A DNA stretch of 64,000 nucleotides from Streptomyces sp. NBC_00878 (GTDB taxonomy: Bacteria; Actinomycetota; Actinomycetes; Streptomycetales; Streptomycetaceae), in the NCBI RefSeq assembly GCF_026341515.1, contig NZ_JAPEOK010000001.1, forward strand, positions 2,294,001 to 2,358,000, given 5' to 3'. Made by a program: the position numbers and the translations under genes. Below, piece after piece: positions 18,828 through 28,619 of this stretch. The notes beneath the pieces were generated by a model, which did not search any database, was not told the origin of the DNA, and saw nothing but the letters and a program-made list of their open reading frames with translations. Each line of letters starts with the position of its first letter. Positions within the stretch are counted from its first letter, which is position 1.

Positions 18828-19610
18828 TCAACGCCGCAGCAACTCCCCCAGCGGCGCCCCCGCCAACTCCCGTACGTCACGCGCCAAGTGGGCCTGGTCG
18901 GCGAAGCCGGCCCGCGCGGCGGTGTCCGCCGGCGGCACCCCGTCCCGCGCCAGCCCCAGGGCCCGTTGCAGCCGAAGCACCCGAGCCAGCGTCTTCGGCC
19001 CGTAGCCGAAGGCGTCCCGGGCCCGCCGGTGCAGCTGCCGTTCGCTCCACCCCACCGCGTCCGCGACCGAGGCGACGGAGTGTCCCGCGGACAGGCCCGC
19101 CACAGCGCTCCGCACCCACGGGTCCGGCGGGTCGACGTCGCCCGCCCGCGCCAGGGCCACCGCCTCCAGCGCGGCGGCGGGATCGGTGGCCGCGTCGACC
19201 CGCTCGGTCAGCCGCCGGACGTCCTCCGCGCTCCACAGATCCGCGAGGTCGACCCGCTGGTCGCGCAGTTCGTGCGCCGGCACGCCCAGGTAGGCGGGCG
19301 CGGTCCCCGGGAAGAACCGGACGCCCGCGAACCGGGTAACGGCGGACGCGTCGCTCACGTACGCACGGGTGTCGGGCCCCGCGACGAAGAGCCGCCCCTC
19401 GGTCCACAGCAGGTCCATGCACCCGTCGGGCAGCACCGGCGCCGAGTCGCCCGGCACGGCGGTACGGGTCCACACGACCGCACCCGTGAGCCGCGACGCC
19501 CATTCCCTGTAACGGGTCGGCGACACGTCCTCCACGTACGACCCAGCAGATCCAACAGATCCAACAGATCCAACAGGCCCAGCAGGCCCAGCAGGCCCAG
19601 TCACGGACAA
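18828..19610 (-). CDS. AraC-family transcriptional regulator with DUF6597-like sensor domain
   Basis: About 230-260 aa. The N-terminal half ([20 protein letters not shown], then VGVRFFPG-like segments) matches the unknown-ligand domain often fused to AraC regulators. The C-terminus has an AraC helix-turn-helix ([20 protein letters not shown], then [18 protein letters not shown]). The longest frame opens with a TTG at 19610 and a Gly/Pro/Val repeat created by 9-bp DNA repeats. A GTG at 19526 just before SPTRYREW is an equally plausible true start. Its target is unknown. The next AraC gene is immediately upstream in the same direction. Confidence 0.85.
   Translation of the reverse strand: MSVTGPAGPAGPVGSVGSVGSAGSYVEDVSPTRYREWASRLTGAVVWTRTAVPGDSAPVLPDGCMDLLWTEGRLFVAGPDTRAYVSDASAVTRFAGVRFFPGTAPAYLGVPAHELRDQRVDLADLWSAEDVRRLTERVDAATDPAAALEAVALARAGDVDPPDPWVRSAVAGLSAGHSVASVADAVGWSERQLHRRARDAFGYGPKTLARVLRLQRALGLARDGVPPADTAARAGFADQAHLARDVRELAGAPLGELLRR
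19543..19596. repeat. Six-copy 9-bp tandem repeat at 5' end of AraC gene
   Basis: Six 9-bp units of the type CCAACAGAT or CCAGCAGGC run head to tail. In the regulator's frame they encode Gly-Ser-Val and Gly-Pro-Ala triplets. Unit-number change would keep the frame. Confidence 0.75.
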
Positions 19611-19614
19611 AACG

Positions 19615-20550
19615 CTACGCCGCCCTCGTCCGGTGTTCCTGCGGGCTGACCCCGTAGACCCGCTTGAAGGCGCTGGACAGGGCGAACGCGCTGCCGTAGC
19701 CGACCTGGCGGGCGATCGCCTCCAGGGTGTCCCCGGTGCCGCGCAGCCGGTCGGCGGCGAGGGCGAGGCGCCAGCCGGTCAGGTATGTCATCGGGGGCTC
19801 GCCCACGAGTTCGCTGAAGCGGCGGGCGAGCGCGGCCCGTGAGACGCCGGCCTTCGCGGCGAGGGAGGCGACCGTCCAGGGGTGCGCCGGATCGTCCTGG
19901 AGGAGCCGCAGGACCCGGCCCACGACGGGGTCGGCGAGCGCCAGGTACCAGGCGGGCGCCGCGGCCTCCGGGCGGGAGAACCAGGCCCGCAGCGCGGCGA
20001 TGACCAGCAGGTCGAGCAGCCGGTCGAGGACGACCTCCTGGCCGGGTTCGTCGCGCACGATCTCTTCCATGATCAGTGGGGTCAGCGGGCACGCCCACAC
20101 GTCGGAGGTCAGGGTCAGGAGCGGCGGCAGGGCGTCCAGCAGCCGGCCGCTGATCTCGCCGTTCATCGGGTAGGTCCCGATCAGCATCACCATCGAGCCG
20201 TCGAGCCGCGCTCCCCAGGTGCGGACGCCCAGGTCCATCCTGCCCCGCAGCGAGCGTCCGTCGGGGTACGTGCACACCTGGCCGGGCAGGATCACCGCCT
20301 GGGGCGCGGTCGACGGATCGTCGGCGCAGGTGTACGGGGCGGGGCCGCGCGCGATGGCGAGGTCGCCGGCCCGCAGCAGTGCCGGCTCCCCCTCCTCGGG
20401 CGTGATCCAGGCATGCCCGCGCACCAGGAGCATGACGGTGAGCGGGGCACGGTCCTCGATGCGGAGGGACCAGGGTGGCTCGAAACACGCTCGGATCATG
20501 AAGGCGCCACGCGCGCGTGGACCTTCCAGAAGGCCTGCGAGTGCGTCCAT
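19615..20550 (-). CDS. AraC-family transcriptional regulator (cupin-type sensor)
   Basis: A 311-aa regulator. An N-terminal cupin-like half ([19 protein letters not shown], then [13 protein letters not shown]) precedes a two-helix-turn-helix AraC domain ([20 protein letters not shown], then [20 protein letters not shown], and the closing [10 protein letters not shown]). It diverges from the NmrA-like oxidoreductase at 20631 with an 80-bp shared promoter gap. In this family that arrangement usually means control of the neighbouring redox gene (inference). Confidence 0.9.
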   Translation of the reverse strand: MDALAGLLEGPRARGAFMIRACFEPPWSLRIEDRAPLTVMLLVRGHAWITPEEGEPALLRAGDLAIARGPAPYTCADDPSTAPQAVILPGQVCTYPDGRSLRGRMDLGVRTWGARLDGSMVMLIGTYPMNGEISGRLLDALPPLLTLTSDVWACPLTPLIMEEIVRDEPGQEVVLDRLLDLLVIAALRAWFSRPEAAAPAWYLALADPVVGRVLRLLQDDPAHPWTVASLAAKAGVSRAALARRFSELVGEPPMTYLTGWRLALAADRLRGTGDTLEAIARQVGYGSAFALSSAFKRVYGVSPQEHRTRAA

Positions 20551-20630
20551 GACTTCAGCGTAGACGCGCCCTTATGGGAACGAGAGCTTCAGCGATGTCC
20601 CCTCGCGACGCGGCGCCGTTGACTGGGCTC

Positions 20631-21467
20631 ATGACGGAAAACACGCGGAACGAGACGGTGTTGGTGACGGGGGCCTCGGGCAAGACGGGGCGCCGGGTGG
20701 CGGAGGCCGCGAAGGCCGCCGGGTTCGGTGTACGGGCCGCTTCGCGCGGTGGCGAGGTGCGTTTCGACTGGTTCGACCGCTCGACCTGGGACGGGGCGTT
20801 GCGGGGCGCGGACGCGGCGTATCTGGCGTACACGCCGGACGTCGGCGCGCCGGGTGCCGCGGAGAACATCGACGCCATCGCGCGGCGGGCCCAGGAGCTC
20901 GGCGTCCGTCGTCTGGTGATGCTGTCGGCGCGCGGTGAACGGCAGGCGGAGCCGACCGAGCGGGCGCTGCGCGAGTCGGGTGCCCAGTGGACGGTCGTGC
21001 GGGCCGACTGGTTCTTCCAGAACTTCAGCGAGGGCCTGCTGCTGGAGGACGTACGGAGCGGTGAGTTCGTGTTCCCGGCGGGTGAGGTGAAGGTGCCGTT
21101 CATCGACACGCGGGACCTCGCGGACGTCGTCGTGAAGGCGCTGACGGACTCCTCGTACGCGGGACGGACCCTGGAGATCACGGGGGCGCGGCTGCTGTCC
21201 TTCCGGGAGGCCATGGCGGAGATCTCCGCGGCGGCGGGCCGGGACATCCGCTATCTGCCGGTGCCGACGAAGGAGTACGGGGCGATCCTGGCCGGGTTCG
21301 GGCTGCCGCCCGAGGAGGTCGCGTTCATGGAGGAGGTATTCGACGGGCTGCTCGACGGCAGCAACGCGCAGTCGACTGAGACCGTCCAGCAGGTTCTGGG
21401 GCGCGCGCCGCGCGATTTCACGGACTTCGCGCGGGAGCTCGCGGCGACCGGCGTGTGGAAGGTCTGA
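20631..21467 (+). CDS. NmrA-like NAD(P)-binding oxidoreductase
   Basis: A 278-aa atypical short-chain dehydrogenase. The N-terminal TVLVTGASGKTGRRVA is the NmrA-type GxxGxxG nucleotide site, and an RADWFFQNFSEGLLLEDV segment follows mid-protein. Relatives act as NAD(P)H:quinone or azo reductases or as redox sensors; no Ser-Tyr-Lys triad is evident. ATG 20631 is chosen because the family N-terminus starts there (an upstream in-frame ATG at 20574 would overlap the divergent promoter). It is probably controlled by the divergent AraC regulator. Confidence 0.86.
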   Translation: MTENTRNETVLVTGASGKTGRRVAEAAKAAGFGVRAASRGGEVRFDWFDRSTWDGALRGADAAYLAYTPDVGAPGAAENIDAIARRAQELGVRRLVMLSARGERQAEPTERALRESGAQWTVVRADWFFQNFSEGLLLEDVRSGEFVFPAGEVKVPFIDTRDLADVVVKALTDSSYAGRTLEITGARLLSFREAMAEISAAAGRDIRYLPVPTKEYGAILAGFGLPPEEVAFMEEVFDGLLDGSNAQSTETVQQVLGRAPRDFTDFARELAATGVWKV

Positions 21468-21511
21468 CGGCCACCGGCGTACCCCCGAAAGTTCAAGAAG
21501 CGCCCCCTGGC

Positions 21512-21540
21512 GCCCCCGTCGCGGTCACAGCGGCGGGGGC
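21512..21540. terminator. Bidirectional terminator hairpin
   Basis: An 11-bp stem (GCCCCCGTCGC against GCGGCGGGGGC, one wobble pair) with a 7-nt loop lies between two convergent genes. It overlaps the last codons of the YihY gene. Confidence 0.6.
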
Positions 21541-22673
21541 TCGTCGCCGTTCTTGGGGGTGGTCTTCGCGTGGGTGCGCAGCCGGGCGGTCACGTCCTCC
21601 GGGGGCAGGAAGCGGGACCAGCGCTCCGGGAACTCGGAGGGCATGTCCGGGTCGTCGGGGTCGTCGTCGAGGTGGGCCCGGACGGCGGCCGCGCGGGCCA
21701 CGACGTCGGCGGCCTGTTCCGCGCGCAGTCGCTCGTTGACGGCGCGTGCGGCAGCGGTGGCGGCGGCCGGCCAGACCCGGTCGATGGCCGCGTTGACGGC
21801 GGCGCCCACCAGCACCGCGAAGGCGGAGACGCCGATCCACAGCAGTACGGCGACGGGGGCGGCCAGGGAGCCGTAGATGCTGGGGCCCTCGACCGTGTTG
21901 GTGAGGTAGATGCGCAGCAGGAAGCTGCCCAGGACCCACATGGCGAGGGCCACCAGGGCGCCCGGCACGTCCTCGACCCAGGGGGAGCGCACCGGTACCG
22001 ACACGTGGTACAGCGTCGTCAGGAAGGCGATGGACAGCACCATGACGACAGGCCAGTAGAGCCCCTGTACGACGGTCGCCGACCAGGGAACGATGTCCAC
22101 CACGGCGTCCGGGCCCGCGACCACCAGCGGCATCACGATGGAACCGATGAGCAGTGCCGCGAGGAACAGCGCGAAGGCCACGAGCCGGGTCTTGACGATG
22201 CCGCGCACCCCGTCGAGGCCGTACATCACGGTGATGGTGTCTATGAAGACGTTCACCGCGCGCGAGCCCGACCACAGGGCGAAGAGGAAGCCGAGGGAGA
22301 TGACGTCCGGGCGTCCGCCCTCCATGACGTCGTGGAGGACGGGCTCGGCGATCTGTGTGACGCCCTTGTCGGTGAGGATCGTGCGGGACGCCTCCAGGAG
22401 GTTGCTCTCCAGGCTGGCGATGGTGTCGGCGCCGGTCCAGTCGTCGACGTAGACCAGCAGTCCGAGCATGCTGAGCAGCAGCGGCGGCACGGACAGCAGG
22501 GTGAAGAACGCCGCCTCCGCCGCGAGTCCGAGGATCCGGTACTCGATGCAGGAGTTGACGGTGTCCTTGAGCAGCAGCCAGGTGGTCCTGCGCTTGGAGA
22601 CGTTCCGGTAGAGGGCTCGGGCCCGATGGAGACGGCCGGAGGTCCTCTGAGGGGGTTCACTTGCGGGCTGCAC
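21525..22673 (-). CDS. YihY/BrkB-family inner-membrane protein
   Basis: A 382-aa polytopic membrane protein of the YihY/virulence-factor-BrkB (UPF0761) family. The diagnostic N-terminal pattern is LGLAAEAAFFTLLSVPPLL, followed by about six hydrophobic helices and a charged, proline-rich C-terminal tail. The family function is unsettled (envelope or transport roles have been suggested). The start is the GTG at 22673. It stands alone, convergent with the oxidoreductase and divergent from the 790-bp region ahead of the polyamino-acid locus. Confidence 0.88.
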   Translation of the reverse strand: MQPASEPPQRTSGRLHRARALYRNVSKRRTTWLLLKDTVNSCIEYRILGLAAEAAFFTLLSVPPLLLSMLGLLVYVDDWTGADTIASLESNLLEASRTILTDKGVTQIAEPVLHDVMEGGRPDVISLGFLFALWSGSRAVNVFIDTITVMYGLDGVRGIVKTRLVAFALFLAALLIGSIVMPLVVAGPDAVVDIVPWSATVVQGLYWPVVMVLSIAFLTTLYHVSVPVRSPWVEDVPGALVALAMWVLGSFLLRIYLTNTVEGPSIYGSLAAPVAVLLWIGVSAFAVLVGAAVNAAIDRVWPAAATAAARAVNERLRAEQAADVVARAAAVRAHLDDDPDDPDMPSEFPERWSRFLPPEDVTARLRTHAKTTPKNGDEPPPL

Positions 22674-23464
22674 GCCCTAAAGGTATCCGCCGCGGGAGGT
22701 TGCACTCATCCCCCGGTCCATGGGCCTCGGCAGCCGTGACCGGCGGCGGCAAGCGTCCCTTCCGGTTCCGTCATGCGGGGGAAAAGCGGAAGCAACCCGA
22801 CAGAAATCGTAAAGATAAATCGAACCCGTTTTCTGTCATGCACCCGTTGGCTGAATTCCCTACCTTCCGGAAGCGGAACAGGCAACGACACATACACCGC
22901 CCATAAGGTGAGTTCCCCGGTCGCGCGGACGGACGGCAGGATCCAGGAACGCAATCGACGGAGCGGTGAGCGGCGAGAAAGAGCCATTGGCCGAAACGCC
23001 CTTGACCCGTTCATGAGCACGCGGAAACAATTCGGATTGCATTCCGCTGGGCACGTGGGGACGGCTCAGTAGCACCACGACACGGGGGACTAAGAAAGGC
23101 CTGGACCAGGGCCTGACACAGCCGCGATACCCGTGATCCGCGTGGGAACCACGCGGGTCATGCCGTGCTGCACTGCACCTTTCACGCGGCCACTTCACAC
23201 ACTTCCTGAAACAACCTCTTCTCGGGTGACCTTCCTTTCCACGAGCGCCATTCTTCCTTCCGGGCACGATTACCTCTTCCGGAACAAGCCTTTCTTCCGG
23301 CGCACCGGAATCACATCGGAATCACCCTGATTCACCCACGCATCACGCGTAGCCAATTCGGCCGTGGAATGAAACTGCGGGCGTGATTCCTTCGTATCCC
23401 CCACCGGAGCACGAATCGCTCCGAACGATACACAAGCAGCAGAAATGACCAGCAAGGAGATCAA
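22674..23464. other. Long, relatively AT-rich promoter region before the Pls-like locus
   Basis: About 790 bp without a convincing gene between two divergent transcription units. By Streptomyces standards parts are AT-rich (for example AATCGTAAAGATAAATCG at 22807-22824). Repeated CTTCCGG and CCGGAA motifs occur near 22864 and at 23275-23310. Short frames such as a 19-codon one at 23013-23072 have no recognisable match. The 3' end carries AAGGAGA (23454-23460), the ribosome-binding site for the 23465 gene. Most of it is probably regulatory DNA or an untranslated leader. Confidence 0.55.
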
Positions 23465-25960
23465 GTGGTGGGAAATCCCGGAGAGGTCACGACCATCGAT
23501 CCGGCCGGCTCCCCGGCCGGCCGCGACCCGGTGAGCGGCACCGAAAGCGTCCTCGCGGAGGTGCTCGCCGGTGTCGTCAAGGTCGAGCAGGTCCCCGTCG
23601 ACAGTCACTTCTTCGACGACCTCGGGGCCAACTCCCTGGTGATGGCGCACTTCTGTGCCCGGGTCAGGAAGCACCCCGATCTGCCGGCCGTGTCGATGCG
23701 GGACGTCTACGGCCACCCGACGATACGCGACCTGGCGGCGGCGCTCGCCGAGGTCCCGGACGAGCCGTCGGCGCCCGCGCCCGCACCGGCCGAAGCGCCC
23801 CCACCGGGCAGCACCGCACGGTATGTCCTGTGCGGAACACTGCAGTTCCTCGTCTTCGCGGCGTACTGCCTCCTGTCCGGGCTCATCACCACGCGGGGGT
23901 ACGAGTGGGTCTCGGCCGGGGACGGCGTGCTGGACATCTATCTGCGGTCGGCCGTCTTCGGCGGTGCCGTCTTCGTCGGTGTGTGCACGGTCCCGGTGGT
24001 GGCCAAGTGGGTGCTGATCGGCCGCTGGAAGGAGACCGAGTTCCCCGTCTGGAGCCTCGCGTACCTGCGCTTCTGGACCGTCAAGGCACTGCTGCACGCC
24101 AACCCGATGGTCATGTTCGCCGGCAACCCGCTCTACGTTCTCTATCTGCGGGCGCTCGGCGCGCGCATCGGCAAGAACGTCACGATCCTCTCCCACTCGG
24201 TCCCGGTCTGCACCGACCTGTTCACCGTCGGCGCGGGCACGGTGATCCGCAAGGACTCGTACTTCCTGTGCTACCAGGCGCACGCCGGGCGGATCCGCAC
24301 CGGCCCGGTGACCCTGGGCCGGGACGTCTTCGTCGGCGAGAAGACCGTGCTCGACATCGGCACCTCCATGGGCGACGGTTCCCAGCTCGGCCACGCGTCC
24401 GCGCTGTACGGCGGCGCCGCGGTGCCGGACGGACAGCACTGGCACGGCTCACCGGCCCAGCGCACGGACGTGGACTACGTACGGGTCGCGCCGGCGGACT
24501 GCGGCACCGCGCGCCGGGTGGGCTACGGCCTGGCCACCGTGCTCCAGACACTGTTCCTCTACGTGCCGCTCCTCGTCGGGGGTACGTACATGCTGCTCAC
24601 GGTGGCTCCCGCGCTCGACGTGCTGCTCGACCGGAACACGCGGCACATCACGTCGGCACGGTTCTACGCAGAGGCGCTCGGGCTGTCGCTCGCGCTCTTC
24701 CTGTGCTTCATCCTGATCGGCTTCGCCACCGTGTCCGTGGTGCCGCGGCTGCTGAACCGGCTCCTCGAACCGGACCGGGTCTATCCGCTCTACGGCTTCC
24801 ACTACTCGGTGCAGCGTGCCGTCGCGCGCCTGACCAACGTGAAGTTCTTCAAGTGGCTGTGCGGGGACAGCTCGTACATCGTCCACTACCTGCGGGCCCT
24901 CGGCTACGACCTCTCGCACGTCGAGCAGACCGGCTCCAACTTCGGTACGGAGGTGGCGCACGAGACGCCGTATCTGGCCTCCGTCGGCAGCGGCACGATG
25001 GTCGCGGACGGGCTGTCGATCATGAACGCCGAGTTCTCCGGCACGTCGTTCCGCGTCTCGCGCGCGACGATCGGGCCGCGGAACTTCCTCGGGAACCACA
25101 TCGCCTACCCCGCCGGGGGCCGCACCGGCGAGAACTGTCTGCTCGCGACGAAGGTCATGGTCCCGCTCGACGGCGAGATACGCGAGGGTGTCGGCCTGCT
25201 GGGCTCGCCGCCCTTCGAGATACCGCGGACCGTGGAGCGCGACACCCGCTTCGACCACCTCCGTGAGGGCGACGAACTGCGCCGCCGTCTCGCCGCGAAG
25301 AACCGCCACAACCTGCGCACCATGGGCCTGTTCCTGTTCATCCGGTGGCTGGACTGGTTCGCCATCACACTCCTCGGCTTCGCCGCCTTCGACCTGTACG
25401 GGGATCAAGGCGCCCTCGGCGGCCTGCTGGTCGGCGCGTCCCTGATCGTCGGCCTCGTGTTCACCACCGGCTACTACGTGCTGGTGGAGCGGCTGATCTG
25501 CCGGTTCCGTCCGCTGGAGCCGCGGCTGCACTCCATCTACGACCCGCTCTTCTGGAAGCAGGAGCGGCTGTGGAAGATCCCCGACCGGCACATCAGCGTC
25601 TACAACGGCACCCCGTTCAAGAACCTGGTCTGGCGGCTGCTCGGGGTCCGGATGGGACGCAGGGTCTTCGACGACGGCTGCTCCATCACCGAGCGGACGC
25701 TCACCGCCATCGGAAGCGACAGCACGCTCGGCGCGCACAGCAAGGTGCAGTCGCACTCGCAGGAGGACGGCACCTTCAAGTCCGACCACATCGAGATCGG
25801 CGACGGCGTCACGCTCGGCGTCGGCGCACTCGTCCACTACGGCGCGTCAATGGGGGATGCCGCCGTACTCGCTCCCGACTCCTTCCTGATGAAGGGCGAG
25901 GAAGTGCCGGCGGGGGCCCGCTGGGGCGGGAATCCGGCAGTCGCTCCGCGACACGCCTGA
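23465..25960 (+). CDS. Pls-type membrane polyamino-acid synthetase half: carrier domain plus six-helix, three-domain C-terminus
   Basis: An 831-aa protein. Residues 20-95 are a peptidyl-carrier domain with the pantetheine serine at S57 (FFDDLGANSLVM). Three pairs of membrane helices follow (for example QFLVFAAYCLLSGLITT, VPLLVGGTYMLLTVAP, FAITLLGFAAFDLYG), each followed by a soluble domain. The first and last contain hexapeptide beta-helix repeats (VGAGTVIRKDSYF; IEIGDGVTLGVGALVHYG). This is the T-TM-C1-TM-C2-TM-C3 layout of epsilon-poly-L-lysine synthetase (Pls/PosA, TIGR02353), but the adenylation domain is missing and supplied by the next gene. The start is GTG 23465, or 23468, after AAGGAGA. 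The tandem C domains are thought to form isopeptide bonds between side-chain amine and carboxylate. Confidence 0.88.
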   Translation: MVGNPGEVTTIDPAGSPAGRDPVSGTESVLAEVLAGVVKVEQVPVDSHFFDDLGANSLVMAHFCARVRKHPDLPAVSMRDVYGHPTIRDLAAALAEVPDEPSAPAPAPAEAPPPGSTARYVLCGTLQFLVFAAYCLLSGLITTRGYEWVSAGDGVLDIYLRSAVFGGAVFVGVCTVPVVAKWVLIGRWKETEFPVWSLAYLRFWTVKALLHANPMVMFAGNPLYVLYLRALGARIGKNVTILSHSVPVCTDLFTVGAGTVIRKDSYFLCYQAHAGRIRTGPVTLGRDVFVGEKTVLDIGTSMGDGSQLGHASALYGGAAVPDGQHWHGSPAQRTDVDYVRVAPADCGTARRVGYGLATVLQTLFLYVPLLVGGTYMLLTVAPALDVLLDRNTRHITSARFYAEALGLSLALFLCFILIGFATVSVVPRLLNRLLEPDRVYPLYGFHYSVQRAVARLTNVKFFKWLCGDSSYIVHYLRALGYDLSHVEQTGSNFGTEVAHETPYLASVGSGTMVADGLSIMNAEFSGTSFRVSRATIGPRNFLGNHIAYPAGGRTGENCLLATKVMVPLDGEIREGVGLLGSPPFEIPRTVERDTRFDHLREGDELRRRLAAKNRHNLRTMGLFLFIRWLDWFAITLLGFAAFDLYGDQGALGGLLVGASLIVGLVFTTGYYVLVERLICRFRPLEPRLHSIYDPLFWKQERLWKIPDRHISVYNGTPFKNLVWRLLGVRMGRRVFDDGCSITERTLTAIGSDSTLGAHSKVQSHSQEDGTFKSDHIEIGDGVTLGVGALVHYGASMGDAAVLAPDSFLMKGEEVPAGARWGGNPAVAPRHA

Positions 25961-26007
25961 GGCTCCACGGCACAGAGGAAGAAAGACAACAGGGGGGAAG
26001 AAAGACC

Positions 26008-28467
26008 ATGGACACGATCCCGAAGTGGACGTTCGATCCGGTGCCCGGCAACGCGGAGTACGAAGTGCCGCTGCCCGAGGGCCTGTTGAGGGAGCCCAGC
26101 GCTCTCCTGGCCGCACACGCCAGGGTCCTCGCCGCACTGTCCGGCGAGCGCGAGGTGACCGTCGGGTACGTGGCGGCGAAGGGCGAGCGGCCGAGGCCGT
26201 GCCCGCTGACCGTCGGTACCGGCTCCTGGCGTGACCTGCTGGAGCTCGCGCGTGCGGCCGAGGCGGACCTGGCCGCGGATGAGGCGGGGGACAAACGGGC
26301 CGCGGACGGGGCGGGGGACGAACCAGCCGGGTACGGGGCGGGGAGCGAACCGGCCGCGGACGGGGCAGGGAGCGAACCGGCCGCGGACGGGGCAGGGAAC
26401 GAACCGGCCGCGTTCGAGACGGTGCTGGATCCGCACGGCGGCCGGGGCCCCGAGGACACCGTGCTGCACGTGTCGTTCGAGGACCGCACACTGCGCCTGC
26501 GCTACCGCACCGACGTCCTCGACGCCGACGCAGCCGCCCGAATCGCGGGCTACCACCTCACCGCGCTCTCCCTGCTCACCGCCGATCCGGACGCCGCACC
26601 CGGCCGGCAGAGTCTGCTGTCCGACGACGAACTCCTCTTCCAGCTCGACGGGCTGGCCGGACCGGACCGCGAGCTGCCGGACCGCCGGGTCCACGAGCTG
26701 TTCGAGGCAAGGGTGTCGGCGCATCCCGACGCCGTCGCGGCCGTGCGCGGCGACGAACGGTGGACGTACCGCGAGCTCAACTCCCGCGCGAACCAGCTCG
26801 GCCGGGCCCTGCTGACCCGCGGGCTGCGCCGCGAGGACGTCGTCGCCGTGGTCATGGAACGCGATCTGGACTGGATGGCCGCCGTCCTCGCCGTCCTCAA
26901 GGCGGGCGGCGTGTATCTGCCGATCGAGCCGCACTTCCCCGCCGAGCGCATCGCGGCCACCCTCGCGCGCGCCGGCTGCGAACTCGTCCTGACGGAACAC
27001 GGCAGCACCACCACCCTGGACGAGGCGGCCACGGGCACCCGCACCCTGCACGTCGACACGGCCTACGCGGAGAACCACCCCGACAGCGACCTCGGCATCC
27101 CGGTCGCCGCCGGCCAACTCGCCTACATCTACTTCACCTCCGGCTCCACCGGCGAGCCCAAGGGCGCGATGTGCGAGCACGCGGGCTTCCTCAACCACGT
27201 CCACGCCAAGCTCGACGACCTGGGCGTCGGCGAGGGCCAGGTGGTCGCCCAGACCGCGCCCCAGTGCTTCGACATCTCGCTGTGGCAGCTGGTCTCCGCG
27301 CTCCTGGTCGGCGGCCGGACCCTGCTGGTCGAACAGGAGGTCATCCTGGACGTCCCCCGGTTCGTGGACACCATCACGCAGGGCCGGGTCAACGTGCTCC
27401 AGGTGGTCCCGTCGTACCTCGAAGCCGTGCTCGCCGAGTTGGAGCAGCGCCCACGCGAACTGCCGGACCTGCGCTGTGTGTCGGTGACCGGGGAGGCGGT
27501 GAAGAAGGAGCTCGTCGAGCGCTGGTTCGCGACCGAGCCCGGGATCCGGCTGGTCAACGCGTACGGGCTGACCGAGACCTCGGACGACACCAACCACGAG
27601 GTCATGGAGCGGGTGCCGGACCAGGACCGGGTCCCGCTCGGGCGGCCGGTCGCCAACGTACGCGTGTACGTCGTCGACGAGGACCTGTGCCCGGTCCCCC
27701 TCGGCGCGCCCGGCGAGATCGTCTTCTCCGGGGTCTGCGTCGGCCGCGGGTACGTCAACGACCCCGAGCGGACCAGGGCGGCGTTCACGTCCGATCCGTA
27801 CCGGCCGGGCGAGCGGCTGTACCGCAGCGGTGACCACGGCCGCTGGCTGCCCGACGGCAAGCTGGAGTTCCTCGGCCGCCGGGACAACCAGGTCAAGATC
27901 CGCGGCTTCCGTATCGAGATCGGCGAGATCGAGAACGCGCTGCTGCGGGTGCCCGGCGTCCGGGACGGTGCCGTGGTGGTCGTGGGGGGCACGCGGCTGG
28001 TGGCGTTCTGCGCCGGGTCCGGCCCGCTCGGCTCCGGATCCGACCGGCCCGGCGCGGGGGCCGTGCGGGAGCGGCTGGCCGTGTCGCTGCCCGCGTACAT
28101 GGTCCCGTCGGCCGTCCACTGGCGGGAGAGCCTGCCGCTGACCGCCAACGGCAAGACCGACCGCAAGACGCTGACCGCGCTCGCCGGGGAGCTCGACTCC
28201 GCCGGGATCGGTTCGCGCGCCGGTCAGGGCCCGCGCGCGCCCGGCACCGCGAACGAGCGCCGGGTGGCGGCGGCCTGGGCCGAGGTGCTCGGCATCCCCA
28301 CGGACCGGATCGGCCGCCGGGACCACTTCTTCGACCGCGGCGGCACCTCGCTCGCGGCGGTGAAGCTGGCGATCGCCCTGGACCGGGCGATCACCCTCAA
28401 GGACGTCACCCGCCACCCGGTCCTCGCGGACCTGGCGGGACTCCTGGAACCGCCCGCCCCCTCCTGA
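26008..28467 (+). CDS. NRPS adenylation-carrier (A-T) protein, predicted diaminopropionate-activating
   Basis: An 819-aa protein. Residues 1-90 and 136-220 resemble the tail of a condensation domain without its HHxxxDG, interrupted by a Gly/Ala repeat (91-135). The adenylation core shows A3 YFTSGSTGEPKG near 375, A5 NAYGLTET near 516, and A10 NGKTDRKTL near 713. A carrier domain ends the protein (FFDRGGTSLAAVKL, serine near 778). By hand alignment to PheA the specificity residues read DIWQSTADDK; the acidic pair near the end suits a basic side-chain amine. Neighbouring Dap-synthesis genes point to L-2,3-diaminopropionate. It probably loads its own carrier and passes the residue to the membrane protein. 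The ATG at 26008 follows a purine-rich AGGGGGG site. Confidence 0.9.
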   Translation: MDTIPKWTFDPVPGNAEYEVPLPEGLLREPSALLAAHARVLAALSGEREVTVGYVAAKGERPRPCPLTVGTGSWRDLLELARAAEADLAADEAGDKRAADGAGDEPAGYGAGSEPAADGAGSEPAADGAGNEPAAFETVLDPHGGRGPEDTVLHVSFEDRTLRLRYRTDVLDADAAARIAGYHLTALSLLTADPDAAPGRQSLLSDDELLFQLDGLAGPDRELPDRRVHELFEARVSAHPDAVAAVRGDERWTYRELNSRANQLGRALLTRGLRREDVVAVVMERDLDWMAAVLAVLKAGGVYLPIEPHFPAERIAATLARAGCELVLTEHGSTTTLDEAATGTRTLHVDTAYAENHPDSDLGIPVAAGQLAYIYFTSGSTGEPKGAMCEHAGFLNHVHAKLDDLGVGEGQVVAQTAPQCFDISLWQLVSALLVGGRTLLVEQEVILDVPRFVDTITQGRVNVLQVVPSYLEAVLAELEQRPRELPDLRCVSVTGEAVKKELVERWFATEPGIRLVNAYGLTETSDDTNHEVMERVPDQDRVPLGRPVANVRVYVVDEDLCPVPLGAPGEIVFSGVCVGRGYVNDPERTRAAFTSDPYRPGERLYRSGDHGRWLPDGKLEFLGRRDNQVKIRGFRIEIGEIENALLRVPGVRDGAVVVVGGTRLVAFCAGSGPLGSGSDRPGAGAVRERLAVSLPAYMVPSAVHWRESLPLTANGKTDRKTLTALAGELDSAGIGSRAGQGPRAPGTANERRVAAAWAEVLGIPTDRIGRRDHFFDRGGTSLAAVKLAIALDRAITLKDVTRHPVLADLAGLLEPPAPS
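26278..26412. repeat. In-frame 27-bp minisatellite in the A-T gene
   Basis: Imperfect 27-bp units encode a 9-residue Gly-Ala-Gly-Ser-Glu-Pro-Ala-Ala-Asp motif, giving a flexible acidic linker of about 45 residues inside the N-terminal region. The two central copies are identical at the protein level. Copy number can change without frameshift. Confidence 0.75.
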
Positions 28468-28619
28468 ACCACGGCCGACCACACGAGAAGCGACGAAAAG
28501 TCGCAACGGAAAAGTCGCAAGAGACGGACGAGACGGAACCGAAGGCAGCTACGACACCCATGACCGGAACACCGCACACCCGCACGACCGAACACCGCAA
28601 GGCCGAAAGGAAGCACCTG

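Noticed and set aside
22773..23072. 99-codon plus-strand frame in the AT-rich gap before the Pls-like gene
   Set aside because: The start lacks a ribosome-binding site, composition is unlike nearby genes, and no domain is recognisable. It is treated as part of the regulatory region.
25837..28506. 889-codon open frame antisense to the A-T gene, and similar long frames opposite other genes (for example 2085-3665, 3819-5465, 42000-43364)
   Set aside because: These are shadows of high-GC coding bias. They are Arg/Gly/His/Val-rich, lack any family motif, and overlap well-supported genes completely.
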